Below, in pieces: positions 54,205-62,771 of a stretch of 64,000 bases of DNA. Source of the DNA: Streptomyces coeruleorubidus. GTDB taxonomy: Bacteria; Actinomycetota; Actinomycetes; Streptomycetales; Streptomycetaceae. Each line of letters starts with the position of its first letter. The stretch's first letter is position 1. The notes below the pieces were generated by a model. It had not been told where the DNA came from. It did not search any database and saw nothing but the letters and a program-made list of their open reading frames with translations. The stretch spans positions 5,685,001 through 5,749,000 of the forward strand of contig NZ_CP023694.1 in NCBI RefSeq assembly GCF_008705135.1, given 5' to 3'. The position numbers were made by a program, and so were the translations under genes.

Positions 54205-55926
54205 TCAGGAAGTGTTCAGCTCCTCGGCCATCGCCGCCCGCAGGCGCAATGTCGTGACCAGGCGCTGGAAGGCCTCCGCCCAGTAGCCCCCGGCGCCGGG
54301 TGAGGCGTTCTCCGGCTCGTCCGGTACGGCCAGCAGGGCGTCGAGGCGGCCGGCCTCGGACGGATCGAGGCAACGCTCGGCCAGGCCCATGACTCCGCTG
54401 AAACTCCATGGATAACTCCCCGCGTCCCGCGCGATGTTGAGCGCGTCCACCACCGCCCGGCCGAGCGGCGGCGCCCACGGCACCGCGCACACCCCGAGCA
54501 GCTGAAACGCTTCGGACAGGCCGTGCGTCGCGATGAAGCCGGCCACCCACTCGGCCCGCTCGGCGGCGTCCAGCGTGCCGAGCAGCTTGGCGCGTTCGGC
54601 CAGGGACACCGCGCCCGGGCCGCCCGCCTCCGGTGCCGAGGGCTCCCCGAGCAGCGCGCGCGACCACTCGGCGTCCCGCTGACGCACGGCGGCCCGGCAC
54701 CACGCCGCGTGCAGTTCGCCCTGCCAGTCGTCCGTGACCGGCAGCGCCACGATCTCCCGGGGCGTCCGCCCTCCCAGCCGCCGGGACCAGGTCCCGAGCG
54801 GGGCCGCCTCCACCAACTGGCCGAACCACCAGGACCGTTCACCCCGCCCGGCAGGCGCCTTCGCCACGACGCCGTCGCGCTCCATTGCCGGATCGCACTC
54901 GTGCGGCGCTTCGACGGCGATCGTCGGCGTGGCCACAGTGGCTCCCGAAGGCTCGGTGCCCCCGGCTGCCTGGGTGGCCTGGGTGTGGTCGATGGCCACG
55001 CACGCCTCCGCCCTGACCGCCATCCGCGCGGCGAGCGCCGAACCGGGCAGCGCCGACAGCAGTTCCGCCGCCGTCGCCCGGACGTTGCGGCTGCGGTCGG
55101 CCAGGGCCTGCTCCAGGAACGGCTCGTCGTCCGGGCCCAGTCCCGTGCGCAGGGAGTCGAGGAACATCAGCCGGTCCTCGGCCCGTTCCGTCGCCCAGGT
55201 CGTCGCGAGCAGATCGCGTGCGGCGGCAGGGTCGCGGGAGCGCAGGGCGGACAGCAGGGCGACTCGTTCGGCGAACAGACCCTCCTGCCACAACTGCCGG
55301 ACGCCGTCGTCGTCCTCGAGATGCGGCAGGGCCGCACCGCCGCCCGGCGTCGAGCGCAGGGCGAACCGCCAGTCCGGGTTCAGCCGCGCCAGCCACAGGG
55401 CCCGCGACCCCGCGAACTCCAGCACCGTCGGACGCAGGTCGGTACGTCCCCGGGCCGCGTCCAGCAACGCGGGAAGCACCTGCGGAGGCGGTGCGAAGCC
55501 ACGGGCGTTGGCCGCCGCGAGCCACTGGGGCAGCAGCTCCGTCAGGTCGGGCGCGGTGCCCCGGCGGCCGCCGCCGGACGCGCCGGGGCGGTCGGCCAGC
55601 AGCAGCGCGAGTCTGCGGGCGGCCGCCGGCGGCAACGGCGGACGCGGGTCCTCCGGGGCGGGCCGCGGACGCTCCGCCGCCCGCGCCGGACGCAGACCGG
55701 CCCGTCGGCGTACGGTCTCCACGGCCGCCGCGTCGAGCAGGGCCACCGGCGCCTCCGGGCCCGGCCCGGTGCCCGGCGCCGCCGCGTCGAGCAGGGCCAC
55801 CGGCGCCTCCGGGCCCGGCCCGGTGCCCGGCGGGGTGCGCCGGTCCGTGCCCAGCAGAGCCGTGGTGACGAGCCCCTCCCAGGCGCCCGTCGCGGGCGCG
55901 TCCACAGGAGCGGAGGTCCTGTTCAT
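54205..55926 (-). CDS. DUF5691-type protein of the MoxR/VWA/SWIM gene set
   Basis: A 573-residue protein of unknown function. The start is ATG 55926, with GAAAGGAAG upstream. From its context I assign it to DUF5691, which accompanies SWIM, MoxR, DUF5682 and VWA genes. The N-terminus has WEGLVTTALLGTDRRTPPG. The middle (~130-330) is helical with HEAT-like pairs (LPALLDAARGRTDLRPTVLE, DDEPFLEQALADRSRNVRAT), and the C-terminal part contains DDWQGELHAAWCRAAVRQRD. No catalytic motif is visible. An 18-residue duplication lies near residues 30-65. It lies downstream of the SWIM gene in the same direction, 194 bases away, separated by simple repeats. Confidence 0.75.
   Translation of the reverse strand: MNRTSAPVDAPATGAWEGLVTTALLGTDRRTPPGTGPGPEAPVALLDAAAPGTGPGPEAPVALLDAAAVETVRRRAGLRPARAAERPRPAPEDPRPPLPPAAARRLALLLADRPGASGGGRRGTAPDLTELLPQWLAAANARGFAPPPQVLPALLDAARGRTDLRPTVLEFAGSRALWLARLNPDWRFALRSTPGGGAALPHLEDDDGVRQLWQEGLFAERVALLSALRSRDPAAARDLLATTWATERAEDRLMFLDSLRTGLGPDDEPFLEQALADRSRNVRATAAELLSALPGSALAARMAVRAEACVAIDHTQATQAAGGTEPSGATVATPTIAVEAPHECDPAMERDGVVAKAPAGRGERSWWFGQLVEAAPLGTWSRRLGGRTPREIVALPVTDDWQGELHAAWCRAAVRQRDAEWSRALLGEPSAPEAGGPGAVSLAERAKLLGTLDAAERAEWVAGFIATHGLSEAFQLLGVCAVPWAPPLGRAVVDALNIARDAGSYPWSFSGVMGLAERCLDPSEAGRLDALLAVPDEPENASPGAGGYWAEAFQRLVTTLRLRAAMAEELNTS
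55731..55832. repeat. 54-bp in-frame tandem duplication in the DUF5691 gene
   Basis: The 54-base unit at 55731-55784 is followed by a second copy starting at 55785 that is identical for 48 bases. It encodes two copies of an 18-residue segment (PGTGPGPEAPVALLDAAA). Perfect identity implies recent duplication by slippage. Confidence 0.9.
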
Positions 55927-56055
55927 GAGCTTCCTTTCCGTGGGGCGCCCGGGGATGGTTGAAGGCTCACCCTTACCGGTTGTCCCGGGATGCCTGAAAA
56001 ATTCGTGGATTTGAGAGAAGGGTGGGTCGGGTCGGAAAGCCGGGTCGGCGCCGGC

Positions 56056-56119
56056 ATTGGCGTCGGGATTGCGTCGGTGTCGGGATCTGCGTCGGTGTCG
56101 GCGTCGGGATTGGCGTCGG
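56056..56119. repeat. Imperfect GTCGGN hexamer repeats between the SWIM and DUF5691 genes
   Basis: The stretch reads as repeated GTCGG separated by 1-4 bases (GCGTCGGTGTCGGCGTCGGG). It begins within the gap and stops exactly at the SWIM stop codon. It is not obviously coding. The rest of the gap toward DUF5691 contains GGTAAGGGT (near 55970, minus strand), a possible separate promoter. Confidence 0.6.
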
Positions 56120-56120
56120 C

Positions 56121-57476
56121 TCAGCACAGGGCTATCGCGTCGCCCGGGCCCTCGGGCCAGGCCGTCAGAGGCGTGAAGCCCTGGTGGCCGCATTCGCCGA
56201 AGACCCTGACCGGCGCGCCGCCCGACAGCGCGACGAGCCGCCAAAGACCCGGCCGGGAGCGCGCCGAGGGAGTGAGCGGCAACGCCGCGTCCTCGTCCGC
56301 GTCGGCCAACTGCCAGGAGTCGCCGTCCGGGCTGGGGACGACCCGGCCCAGCGTCACCGGGACGGACTCCAGCCAGGGATCGTCGCGCAGGGCGTCGCCG
56401 TAACGGGCGGCCGCCTGGGACGTCGTCATCCCCTGAGGGCGTATCGCCGTCGGCGCGGGCGGCGCGAACTGTTCGCCCAAGGCCACCCGCAGCCGGCCGG
56501 CGCCCGGGTAGGCGGACACCTCGGCCTCCAGGGCCAGCCCCACCGGCAGCGCCAGCTCCGGGGCGCGACCGGCGGCGCCGTAGGAGAGGAGCAGCACGGT
56601 CCGGTCCGAGTCGGCGCCGTACAGCCAGATCCGGCGGGTCGTCAGGCGCGTGTCCGCCGTGTCGTACTGGGCGAGCACCAGCCAGCGGTCCCGCACCGGC
56701 GGGCCGTCCGCGGAGGCCGGCAGGCCGATGCGGGAGCGGACCGTGGCGGCGAGGGCCTCGGGCAGCCGCTCGCGGCGCAGCCAGCCCTGACCGAGAAGAT
56801 GCAGCAGCGCGCACTCCTCCAGCAGACGCACCGGCCAGCCCGGCCCGGTGGACGGGATCGCCCCCAACTCCCGGACCCGGCCGGCCAGGCCCTGCGCCTG
56901 GGCGTCGACCATGCGGGCCGCCGTCTCCTCCCACAGGCCGTAACCCGACTGCTCCGCCGTCGCCAGGCCGGCGCGCAACAGATCCGTCAGGCGCTGCTCC
57001 AGCTCCACCGCACCCGCCGTGACCCGCTCCGCCCGCCGCTCCGCCCGGCGGCGCGCCGCCTCCGGATCAGCGGACCCGGACGGCGAACCGGAGCTGTCCG
57101 CGGCCCTTTTCTCCTCCGTGCGCTTGCGCCGCCCCGCTATCCACTGCCCGGCCCACTCCGGCGCCTCTCCCGTCGGCACAGCGGCGTCGCCGCCCGCCCA
57201 GAGCAGCAGCAGCCCGAGTGCGTGCTTGCACGGGAACTTGCGGCTCGGACAACTGCACTTGTACGCGGGCCCGGAGGCGTCCGCGATGTCGACGACCGTC
57301 TGATACGGCTTGCTTCCGCTGCCCTTGCACAGCCCCCACACCGTCCCCTCGTCGGAACTGCCCGCCTCGGACCACGGCCCCGCCGCGCCGAGTTTGCTCC
57401 CCGCTTTGCGTGATGCCGCGTCAGGCGCCAGTGCCAGCACCTGGTCCGCGGTCCAGCGCACCCCCTGCTGAGTCAT
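56121..57476 (-). CDS. SWIM zinc-finger protein of the MoxR/VWA gene set
   Basis: A 451-residue protein. The start is ATG 57476 (MTQQGVRWTADQVLALAPDA). Residues ~10-95 carry the SWIM domain: C74, C76, C83 and H85 in YKCSCPSRKFPCKH, the CxC-x6-CxH zinc pattern seen in MuDR transposases, SWI2/SNF2 helicases and other DNA- or protein-binding proteins. Preceding residues (WGLCKGSGSKPYQTVVDI) fit the SWIM lead-in. A Lys/Arg/Ala linker (~115-155) leads to ~280 residues of unknown fold with alternating strands (DRWLVLAQYDTADTRLTTRR, TVLLLSYGAAGRAPEL). The start is divergent from the MoxR gene across 145 bases. Confidence 0.85.
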   Translation of the reverse strand: MTQQGVRWTADQVLALAPDAASRKAGSKLGAAGPWSEAGSSDEGTVWGLCKGSGSKPYQTVVDIADASGPAYKCSCPSRKFPCKHALGLLLLWAGGDAAVPTGEAPEWAGQWIAGRRKRTEEKRAADSSGSPSGSADPEAARRRAERRAERVTAGAVELEQRLTDLLRAGLATAEQSGYGLWEETAARMVDAQAQGLAGRVRELGAIPSTGPGWPVRLLEECALLHLLGQGWLRRERLPEALAATVRSRIGLPASADGPPVRDRWLVLAQYDTADTRLTTRRIWLYGADSDRTVLLLSYGAAGRAPELALPVGLALEAEVSAYPGAGRLRVALGEQFAPPAPTAIRPQGMTTSQAAARYGDALRDDPWLESVPVTLGRVVPSPDGDSWQLADADEDAALPLTPSARSRPGLWRLVALSGGAPVRVFGECGHQGFTPLTAWPEGPGDAIALC

Positions 57477-57494
57477 GCCATCGAAGGTAGATCC

Positions 57495-57567
57495 CACCAC
57501 TGACAATCGGGTCGGTGAGCGCCTCGGGCTGGGTGTTTGCGCAGGTCGGAACGCATTGTCAGTGGTG
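57495..57567. promoter_or_regulatory. Inverted 13-bp element shared by the divergent promoters
   Basis: ATTGTCAGTGGTG occurs at 57555-57567 on the plus strand and as its exact complement CACCACTGACAAT at 57495-57507, with 47 bases between. Each copy points toward its own gene (MoxR right, SWIM left). TTGTCA could be a -35 box in both, with GATG 18-19 bases further on. The perfect symmetry indicates either paired promoters or one bound regulator, so both arms are probably expressed together. Confidence 0.6.
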
Positions 57568-57621
57568 TGGTGCAACGTGGATGCCAGATCCGAACCGGCC
57601 GAGCTGGAGGGGGACTCAGCC

Positions 57622-58797
57622 ATGCCTGTGTCCGTAGAACCGACGTCCGTCGACCCGAGCCAGAACGGGTCCGCGCCCGCGAACGCGGGGGCGGGCGCAT
57701 CCGCGGACGTAACCGAGGCGGAAGCGCTGCGGCCGCACGCCGAGGACGCCTTCGCCGGCGAACTCGCCGCGCTGGCCGCGCAGGACGAGCGTCCGCGTCC
57801 GGCCCGCTGGAAGCTGTCGCCGTGGGCCGTCGCGATGTACCTGCTCGGCGGCACGCTGCCGGACGGCACGGTGATCACACCGAAGTACGTCGGCCCGCGC
57901 CGCATCGTCGAGGTCGCCGTCACCACCCTCGCCACCGACCGCGCCCTGCTCCTGCTCGGCGTGCCCGGCACGGCGAAGACCTGGGTCTCCGAGCATCTGG
58001 CCGCCGCGGTCAGCGGCGACTCCACGCTGCTGGTGCAGGGCACCGCCGGCACACCGGAGGAGGCCATCCGGTACGGCTGGAACTACGCGCAGTTGCTCGC
58101 CCACGGCCCGAGCCGCGACGCCCTCGTGCCCAGCCCGGTCATGCGGGCCATGGCCGACGGCATGACCGCCCGCGTCGAGGAGCTGACGCGTATCCCGGCC
58201 GACGTGCAGGACACGCTCATCACGATCCTGTCGGAGAAGACACTGCCGATACCGGAGCTGGGCCAGGAGGTGCAGGCGGTCCGCGGCTTCAACTTGATCG
58301 CCACGGCCAACGACCGAGACCGCGGGGTCAACGACCTGTCCAGCGCCCTGCGCCGCCGGTTCAACACGGTGGTGCTGCCGTTGCCGGAGACCCCCGAGGC
58401 CGAGGTCGACATCGTCTCGCGCCGCGTGGATCAGATCGGCCGTTCCCTCGACCTGCCGGCCGCGCCCGACGGCCTCGACGAGATCCGCCGGGTCGTCACG
58501 GTCTTCCGCGAGCTGCGCGACGGAGTCACGACCGACGGCCGGACGAAGCTGAAGTCGCCGAGCGGCACGCTGTCCACGGCCGAGGCGATCTCCGTCGTCA
58601 CCAACGGACTCGCCCTGGCCGCCCACTTCGGTGACGGCGTGCTGCGGCCGGGCGACGTGGCCGCGGGCATCCTCGGCGCAGTGGTCCGCGACCCGGCGGC
58701 CGACCGCGTCATCTGGCAGGAGTACCTGGAGACGGTGGTCCGCGAGCGGGACGGCTGGAAGGACTTCTACCGCGCCTGCCGGGAGGTGAGCGTGTGA
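57622..58797 (+). CDS. MoxR-type AAA+ ATPase
   Basis: A 391-residue AAA+ protein starting at ATG 57622 after GGAGGGGG. Residues 1-60 are acidic and unstructured. The Walker A motif is GVPGTAKT (113-120), the Walker B equivalent lies in RVEELTRIPADVQDTL, sensor 1 is ATAND, and the arginine region is LRRRFNTVVLPLP. The MoxR group uses ATP to remodel or insert metal cofactors in partner proteins, typically working with a VWA protein, which is present downstream. It heads the plus-strand operon and is divergent from the SWIM gene. Confidence 0.88.
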   Translation: MPVSVEPTSVDPSQNGSAPANAGAGASADVTEAEALRPHAEDAFAGELAALAAQDERPRPARWKLSPWAVAMYLLGGTLPDGTVITPKYVGPRRIVEVAVTTLATDRALLLLGVPGTAKTWVSEHLAAAVSGDSTLLVQGTAGTPEEAIRYGWNYAQLLAHGPSRDALVPSPVMRAMADGMTARVEELTRIPADVQDTLITILSEKTLPIPELGQEVQAVRGFNLIATANDRDRGVNDLSSALRRRFNTVVLPLPETPEAEVDIVSRRVDQIGRSLDLPAAPDGLDEIRRVVTVFRELRDGVTTDGRTKLKSPSGTLSTAEAISVVTNGLALAAHFGDGVLRPGDVAAGILGAVVRDPAADRVIWQEYLETVVRERDGWKDFYRACREVSV

Positions 58798-58856
58798 GCG
58801 ACGCGGGGCGGGGGTTGGTTGCGGGGCCGGGCCAGGGATGGGAGGGGAACAAGTGA
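58794..58856 (+). other. Possible 20-residue linking frame between MoxR and DUF5682 genes
   Basis: A GTG at 58794 overlaps the MoxR stop (GTGA) and opens 20 codons ending in a TGA at 58854 that overlaps the GTG start of the DUF5682 gene. GGAGGGG lies inside it. It may only serve as a re-initiation bridge; the product is Gly-rich and unremarkable. Chance overlap is possible because GTGA is common here. Confidence 0.3.
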
Positions 58857-61258
58857 CGGGCGTGGAAGAAGCCGTGGGCCGGGCGGCCGGGGCGGGGCCG
58901 TTGCTGCTCGGGGTGCGGCATCACGGGCCCGGGTCGGCGCGGGCGGTGCGGGCGGCGCTGGAGGAGGCCCGGCCGCGGGTCGTGCTGATCGAGGGGCCGC
59001 CCGAGGCCGATGCCCTGATTCCGCTCGCCGCCGACGAGGATATGCGGCCGCCGGTCGCCCTGCTCGCCCATGCCGTGGACGAGCCCGGCCGTTCGGCGTT
59101 CTGGCCGCTGGCCGAGTTCTCCCCGGAGTGGGTCGCCATCCGCTGGGCCCTGGAACACGACGTTCCGGCCCGCTTCATCGACCTGCCGGCCACGCACACG
59201 CTGGCCTGGGGGACGCAGGAGGACGAGGCCGGAGTGGAGGGGGAATCCCCTCTGGACGCCGAGACGGCGGACAGCGAGGGCGACTCCGCTCCCGGCCCCG
59301 GCCCCGCCGGCCTGCGGATCGATCCGCTCGGGGTGCTCGCCGAGACCGCCGGCTACGACGACCCGGAGCGGTGGTGGGAGGACGTCGTGGAGCACCGGGG
59401 CGTGGGGAAGGGGGACGCGCTCGCGCCGTTCACCGTGCTCGAGGAGGCGATGGGGGCGCTGCGGGAGACCTACGGCAGCGGGGGACACGCCCGGGACCTG
59501 GTGCGCGAGGCGTACATGCGGCTCCAGGTGCGGGCCGCCCAGCGGGAGTTCGAGGACGGCGTGGCCGTGGTGTGCGGGGCGTGGCATGTGCCCGCCCTGC
59601 GGCGCAAGACCACCGTCGCCGCCGACAAGGCGCTGCTGAAGGGGCTGCCCAAGGTCAAGACGGACATGACGTGGGTGCCGTGGACCCACCGCCGGCTGTC
59701 CCGGATCAGCGGGTACGGCGCCGGTATCGACTCGCCGGGCTGGTACGGGCACTTGTTCAGCGCCCCGGACCGGCCGGTCGAGCGGTGGATGACGAAGGTG
59801 GCGGGGCTGCTGCGCGGCGAGGACCGGCTCGTCTCGTCCGCTCACGTCATCGAGGCCGTGCGGCTGGCCGAGACGCTCGCCGCGATGCGCGGCCGTCCGC
59901 TGCCCGGCCTGAGCGAGACGACCGACGCGGTGCGGGCGGTGATGTGCGAGGGCTCGGACGTGCCGCTGGCGCTGGTGCAGGACCGGCTGATCGTGGGGGA
60001 CGTGCTGGGGGAGGTGCCTGCGTCGGCGCCGGCGGTTCCGTTGCAGAGGGACCTCGCCCGGCTCCAGCGCCGGCTGCGGCTGAAGCCGGAGGCGCTGGAG
60101 CGGGAGCTGGAGCTCGACCTGCGCAAGGACACCGACGCCGCCCGCAGCAGACTGCTGCACCGGCTGCGGTTGCTCGGTGTCGCGTGGGGCGAACCGGCCG
60201 CCTCGCGGGGCAGCACGGGGACGTTCCGGGAGACGTGGCGGCTGCGCTGGGAGCCCGAGCTGTCCGTACGGGTCGCCGAGGCCGGGGTGTGGGGGACGAC
60301 CGTCCTGTCCGCCGCGACCGCCAAGGCCGAGGCCGACGCCGTCGCCGCGCAGGGGCTCGCCGACGTCACCGCACTCGCCGAGCGCTGCCTGCTGGCCGAA
60401 CTGCCCGACGCGCTGCCGACGGTGATGCGGATCCTCGCCGACCGGGCCGCCCTCGACAGCGATGTCGGCCAGCTGGCCCAGGCGCTGCCGGCGCTGGTGC
60501 GCTCCCTGCGCTACGGCGATGTGCGCGGCACGGACACCGGGGCCCTGGGAGAGGTCGCGGCGGGTCTGGCCGAGCGGGTCTTCGTCGGACTGCCCCCGGC
60601 CTGCGCCGCGCTCGACGCGGACGGTGCCGAGGAGATGCGGCGACATGTCGACGCGGTGCACGGGGCGGTGGGGCTCCTGGGGGACGCCCCCGCAGCGGGG
60701 CAAGGCCACCTGCGAGCCCGATGGCAGTCGGTGCTGCGTGTGCTGTGCGGGCGGGACACCGTACCCGGGGTGATCAGGGGGCGCGCCGTGCGGCTCCTGC
60801 TCGACGACGGGGAGCTGGCGCAGGACGAGGCGGCGCGCCTCATCGGGCTCGTCCTGTCCCCGGGCACGCCACCGGCGGACGCGGCCGCGTGGATCGAGGG
60901 CTTCGTCGGAGGCGGCTTTGGGGGCGGAATGCTCCTGGTGCACGACGAGCGGCTGCTCGGGCTGGTCGACGCGTGGCTGACCGGGGTGCCGGCGGAGGCG
61001 TTCACGGACGTGCTGCCCCTGCTGCGGCGGACGTTCTCGGCGTACGAGCCCGGCGTGCGGCGGACCCTCGGCGAACTGGTCCGGCGCGGACCGGGGGCCG
61101 GGAGCGGTGCGGCAGGAACAGGCTCCGGCATACCCGGCTTCGCGGCGGAGCTCGACACCGTGCGCGCGGACGCCGTGCTGCCGGTCGTGCGGCTGCTGCT
61201 CGGGCTGGATGAAGAAGAAGAGCACATCGGCAACGACCTGGTGGGGGTGACGGGATGA
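58853..61258 (+). CDS. DUF5682-type protein of the MoxR/VWA gene set
   Basis: An 801-residue protein starting at GTG 58853 with GGAGGGG upstream. Residues ~15-50 (LLLGVRHHGPGSARAVRAAL, then PRVVLIEGPPEAD) hold an HHG motif (H23, H24, G25) and E47, a layout like the TraB/TIKI/EreA/ChaN superfamily, members of which are metal-dependent hydrolases. Later blocks include RFIDLPATHTLAWG, AWHVPALRRKTTVAADKALL and TDMTWVPWTHRRLS. The second half (~350-800) is helical. I assign DUF5682 from this pattern and its neighbours. The function is not established. Its stop overlaps the next start as ATGA. Confidence 0.75.
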   Translation: MTGVEEAVGRAAGAGPLLLGVRHHGPGSARAVRAALEEARPRVVLIEGPPEADALIPLAADEDMRPPVALLAHAVDEPGRSAFWPLAEFSPEWVAIRWALEHDVPARFIDLPATHTLAWGTQEDEAGVEGESPLDAETADSEGDSAPGPGPAGLRIDPLGVLAETAGYDDPERWWEDVVEHRGVGKGDALAPFTVLEEAMGALRETYGSGGHARDLVREAYMRLQVRAAQREFEDGVAVVCGAWHVPALRRKTTVAADKALLKGLPKVKTDMTWVPWTHRRLSRISGYGAGIDSPGWYGHLFSAPDRPVERWMTKVAGLLRGEDRLVSSAHVIEAVRLAETLAAMRGRPLPGLSETTDAVRAVMCEGSDVPLALVQDRLIVGDVLGEVPASAPAVPLQRDLARLQRRLRLKPEALERELELDLRKDTDAARSRLLHRLRLLGVAWGEPAASRGSTGTFRETWRLRWEPELSVRVAEAGVWGTTVLSAATAKAEADAVAAQGLADVTALAERCLLAELPDALPTVMRILADRAALDSDVGQLAQALPALVRSLRYGDVRGTDTGALGEVAAGLAERVFVGLPPACAALDADGAEEMRRHVDAVHGAVGLLGDAPAAGQGHLRARWQSVLRVLCGRDTVPGVIRGRAVRLLLDDGELAQDEAARLIGLVLSPGTPPADAAAWIEGFVGGGFGGGMLLVHDERLLGLVDAWLTGVPAEAFTDVLPLLRRTFSAYEPGVRRTLGELVRRGPGAGSGAAGTGSGIPGFAAELDTVRADAVLPVVRLLLGLDEEEEHIGNDLVGVTG

Positions 61259-61401
61259 CGACCGAAGGACTGAGGCAGCCGGCTCCGAGCGCGGAGGCGG
61301 GAGACACCGTGGGGGACGGGTCGCGGGCGGAAGGCCGGCCGACGACGGCCGTGCCGGTGATCCCGCTGTGGGAACGGCCTCGCGAGGGAGGACGGGGATG
61401 A
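61255..61401 (+). CDS. 48-residue microprotein coupled to DUF5682 and VWA genes
   Basis: An ATG at 61255 overlaps the DUF5682 stop (ATGA), and its TGA at 61399 overlaps the ATG of the VWA gene at 61398 (ATGA). The 48 residues start MTTEGLRQPAPSAEAGD and include PTTAVPVIPLWERPREGG. Third-position GC is ~77%, lower than neighbours but well above random for a non-coding frame. The VWA ribosome site (GGGAGG) lies inside its last codons. Overlap at both ends strongly suggests translation; function is unknown, possibly a linker peptide that binds one of the partners through its hydrophobic VPVIPLW patch. Confidence 0.5.
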   Translation: MTTEGLRQPAPSAEAGDTVGDGSRAEGRPTTAVPVIPLWERPREGGRG

Positions 61402-62570
61402 CGGGGATGACGGCCGAGGTGACGGACCCGGCGCGGGAGCGGTTGCGGCGGTGGCGGCTCGTGCTCGGGGGCGACGCGGCGGACGGCACCGGGTGCGAAC
61501 TGTCCGGGCGGGACGCCGCGATGGACGGAGCGCTCACCGCGCTCTACGGCAAGGGCGAGAAGCCGCAGGGAGGCCGGGACCGTTCGGCGGGGCTCGGGGC
61601 GTCGGCGCCGTCCGTGGCGCGCTGGCTCGGCGACATCCGGACGTACTTCCCCTCCTCCGTCGTACAGGTCATGCAGCGCGACGCCATCGACCGGCTCGGT
61701 CTCGCCACGCTTCTGCTGGAGCCGGAGATGCTGGAGGCGGTGGAGGCCGACGTGCACCTCGTCGGCACGCTGCTGTCGCTCAACAAGGCCATGCCCGAGA
61801 CGACGAAGGAGACGGCACGGGCCGTCGTGCGCAAGGTCGTCGAGGACCTGGAGAAGCGGCTCGCCACCCGCACCCGGGCCACCCTGACCGGCGCCCTCGA
61901 CCGCAGCGCCCGGATCAGCCGGCCCCGCCATCACGACATCGACTGGAACCGCACGATCGCGGCCAACCTCAAGCACTACCTGCCCGAGTACCGAACGATC
62001 GTGCCGGAGCGGCTCATCGGGTACGGGCGGGCGTCCCAGTCCACGAAGAAGGAGGTCATCCTCTGTATCGACCAGTCGGGATCCATGGCGGCATCGGTCG
62101 TGTACGCATCGGTCTTCGGAGCGGTGCTCGCCTCGATGCGGACGATCTCCACGCGACTCGTCGTCTTCGACACGGCGGTCGTCGACCTCACGGACCAGCT
62201 CGACGACCCCGTCGACGTCCTGTTCGGGACGCAGTTGGGCGGTGGCACGGACATCAACCGGGCACTCGCCTACTGCCAGTCTCAGATCACCCGGCCCGCG
62301 GAGACGGTGGTCGTGCTGATCAGCGACCTCTACGAGGGAGGCATACGGGACGAGATGCTCAAGCGGGTCGCGGCGATGAAGGCCTCGGGGGTGCAGTTCG
62401 TGACGCTGCTGGCGCTCTCGGACGAGGGGGCGCCGGCATACGACCGGGAGCACGCGGCCGCGCTCGCCGCGCTGGGGGCGCCGGCGTTCGCGTGCACTCC
62501 CGATCTGTTTCCCGAGGTGATGGCGGCGGCGATCGAGAAGCGGCCGTTGCCGATACCGGATGCGGCCTGA
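61398..62570 (+). CDS. VWA-domain protein of the MoxR gene set
   Basis: A 390-residue protein starting at ATG 61398, with GAGGGAGG 7 bases upstream. Residues ~215-385 form a von Willebrand factor A domain with the metal-ion-dependent adhesion site DQSGS (D225, S227, S229), then a Thr in GGGTDINRAL and an Asp in VVLISDLYEG. The preceding ~200 residues are helical (RWLGDIRTYFPSSVVQVMQR, LLEPEMLEAVEADVHLVGTL). VWA proteins of MoxR systems bind a target by a divalent metal and deliver it to the ATPase. It ends the operon; a terminator follows at 62591. Confidence 0.9.
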   Translation: MTGMTAEVTDPARERLRRWRLVLGGDAADGTGCELSGRDAAMDGALTALYGKGEKPQGGRDRSAGLGASAPSVARWLGDIRTYFPSSVVQVMQRDAIDRLGLATLLLEPEMLEAVEADVHLVGTLLSLNKAMPETTKETARAVVRKVVEDLEKRLATRTRATLTGALDRSARISRPRHHDIDWNRTIAANLKHYLPEYRTIVPERLIGYGRASQSTKKEVILCIDQSGSMAASVVYASVFGAVLASMRTISTRLVVFDTAVVDLTDQLDDPVDVLFGTQLGGGTDINRALAYCQSQITRPAETVVVLISDLYEGGIRDEMLKRVAAMKASGVQFVTLLALSDEGAPAYDREHAAALAALGAPAFACTPDLFPEVMAAAIEKRPLPIPDAA

Positions 62571-62590
62571 AGGACTGCGCGTGAGGGCGG

Positions 62591-62620
62591 GGACGGCGAC
62601 TTGTCGATGCGTCGCCGTCC
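62591..62620 (+). terminator. Terminator of the MoxR/DUF5682/VWA operon
   Basis: GGACGGCGAC and GTCGCCGTCC form a perfect 10-bp stem with a 10-base loop, 20 bases after the VWA stop. Confidence 0.85.
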
Positions 62621-62771
62621 GGCGTGCGGCAGCAAAGCGGACATGACGGTCCGTCGGTAGGTAAGGGCTTGCCCAACCTCCGCACCTCCGTGCGAGGATC
62701 GGCGCCTGCCCGGCCGTGCGTGGTGCCGACCGGGCGGTACCGCTTCCGTCGCACGGGAGGAAGCCCCTCAC

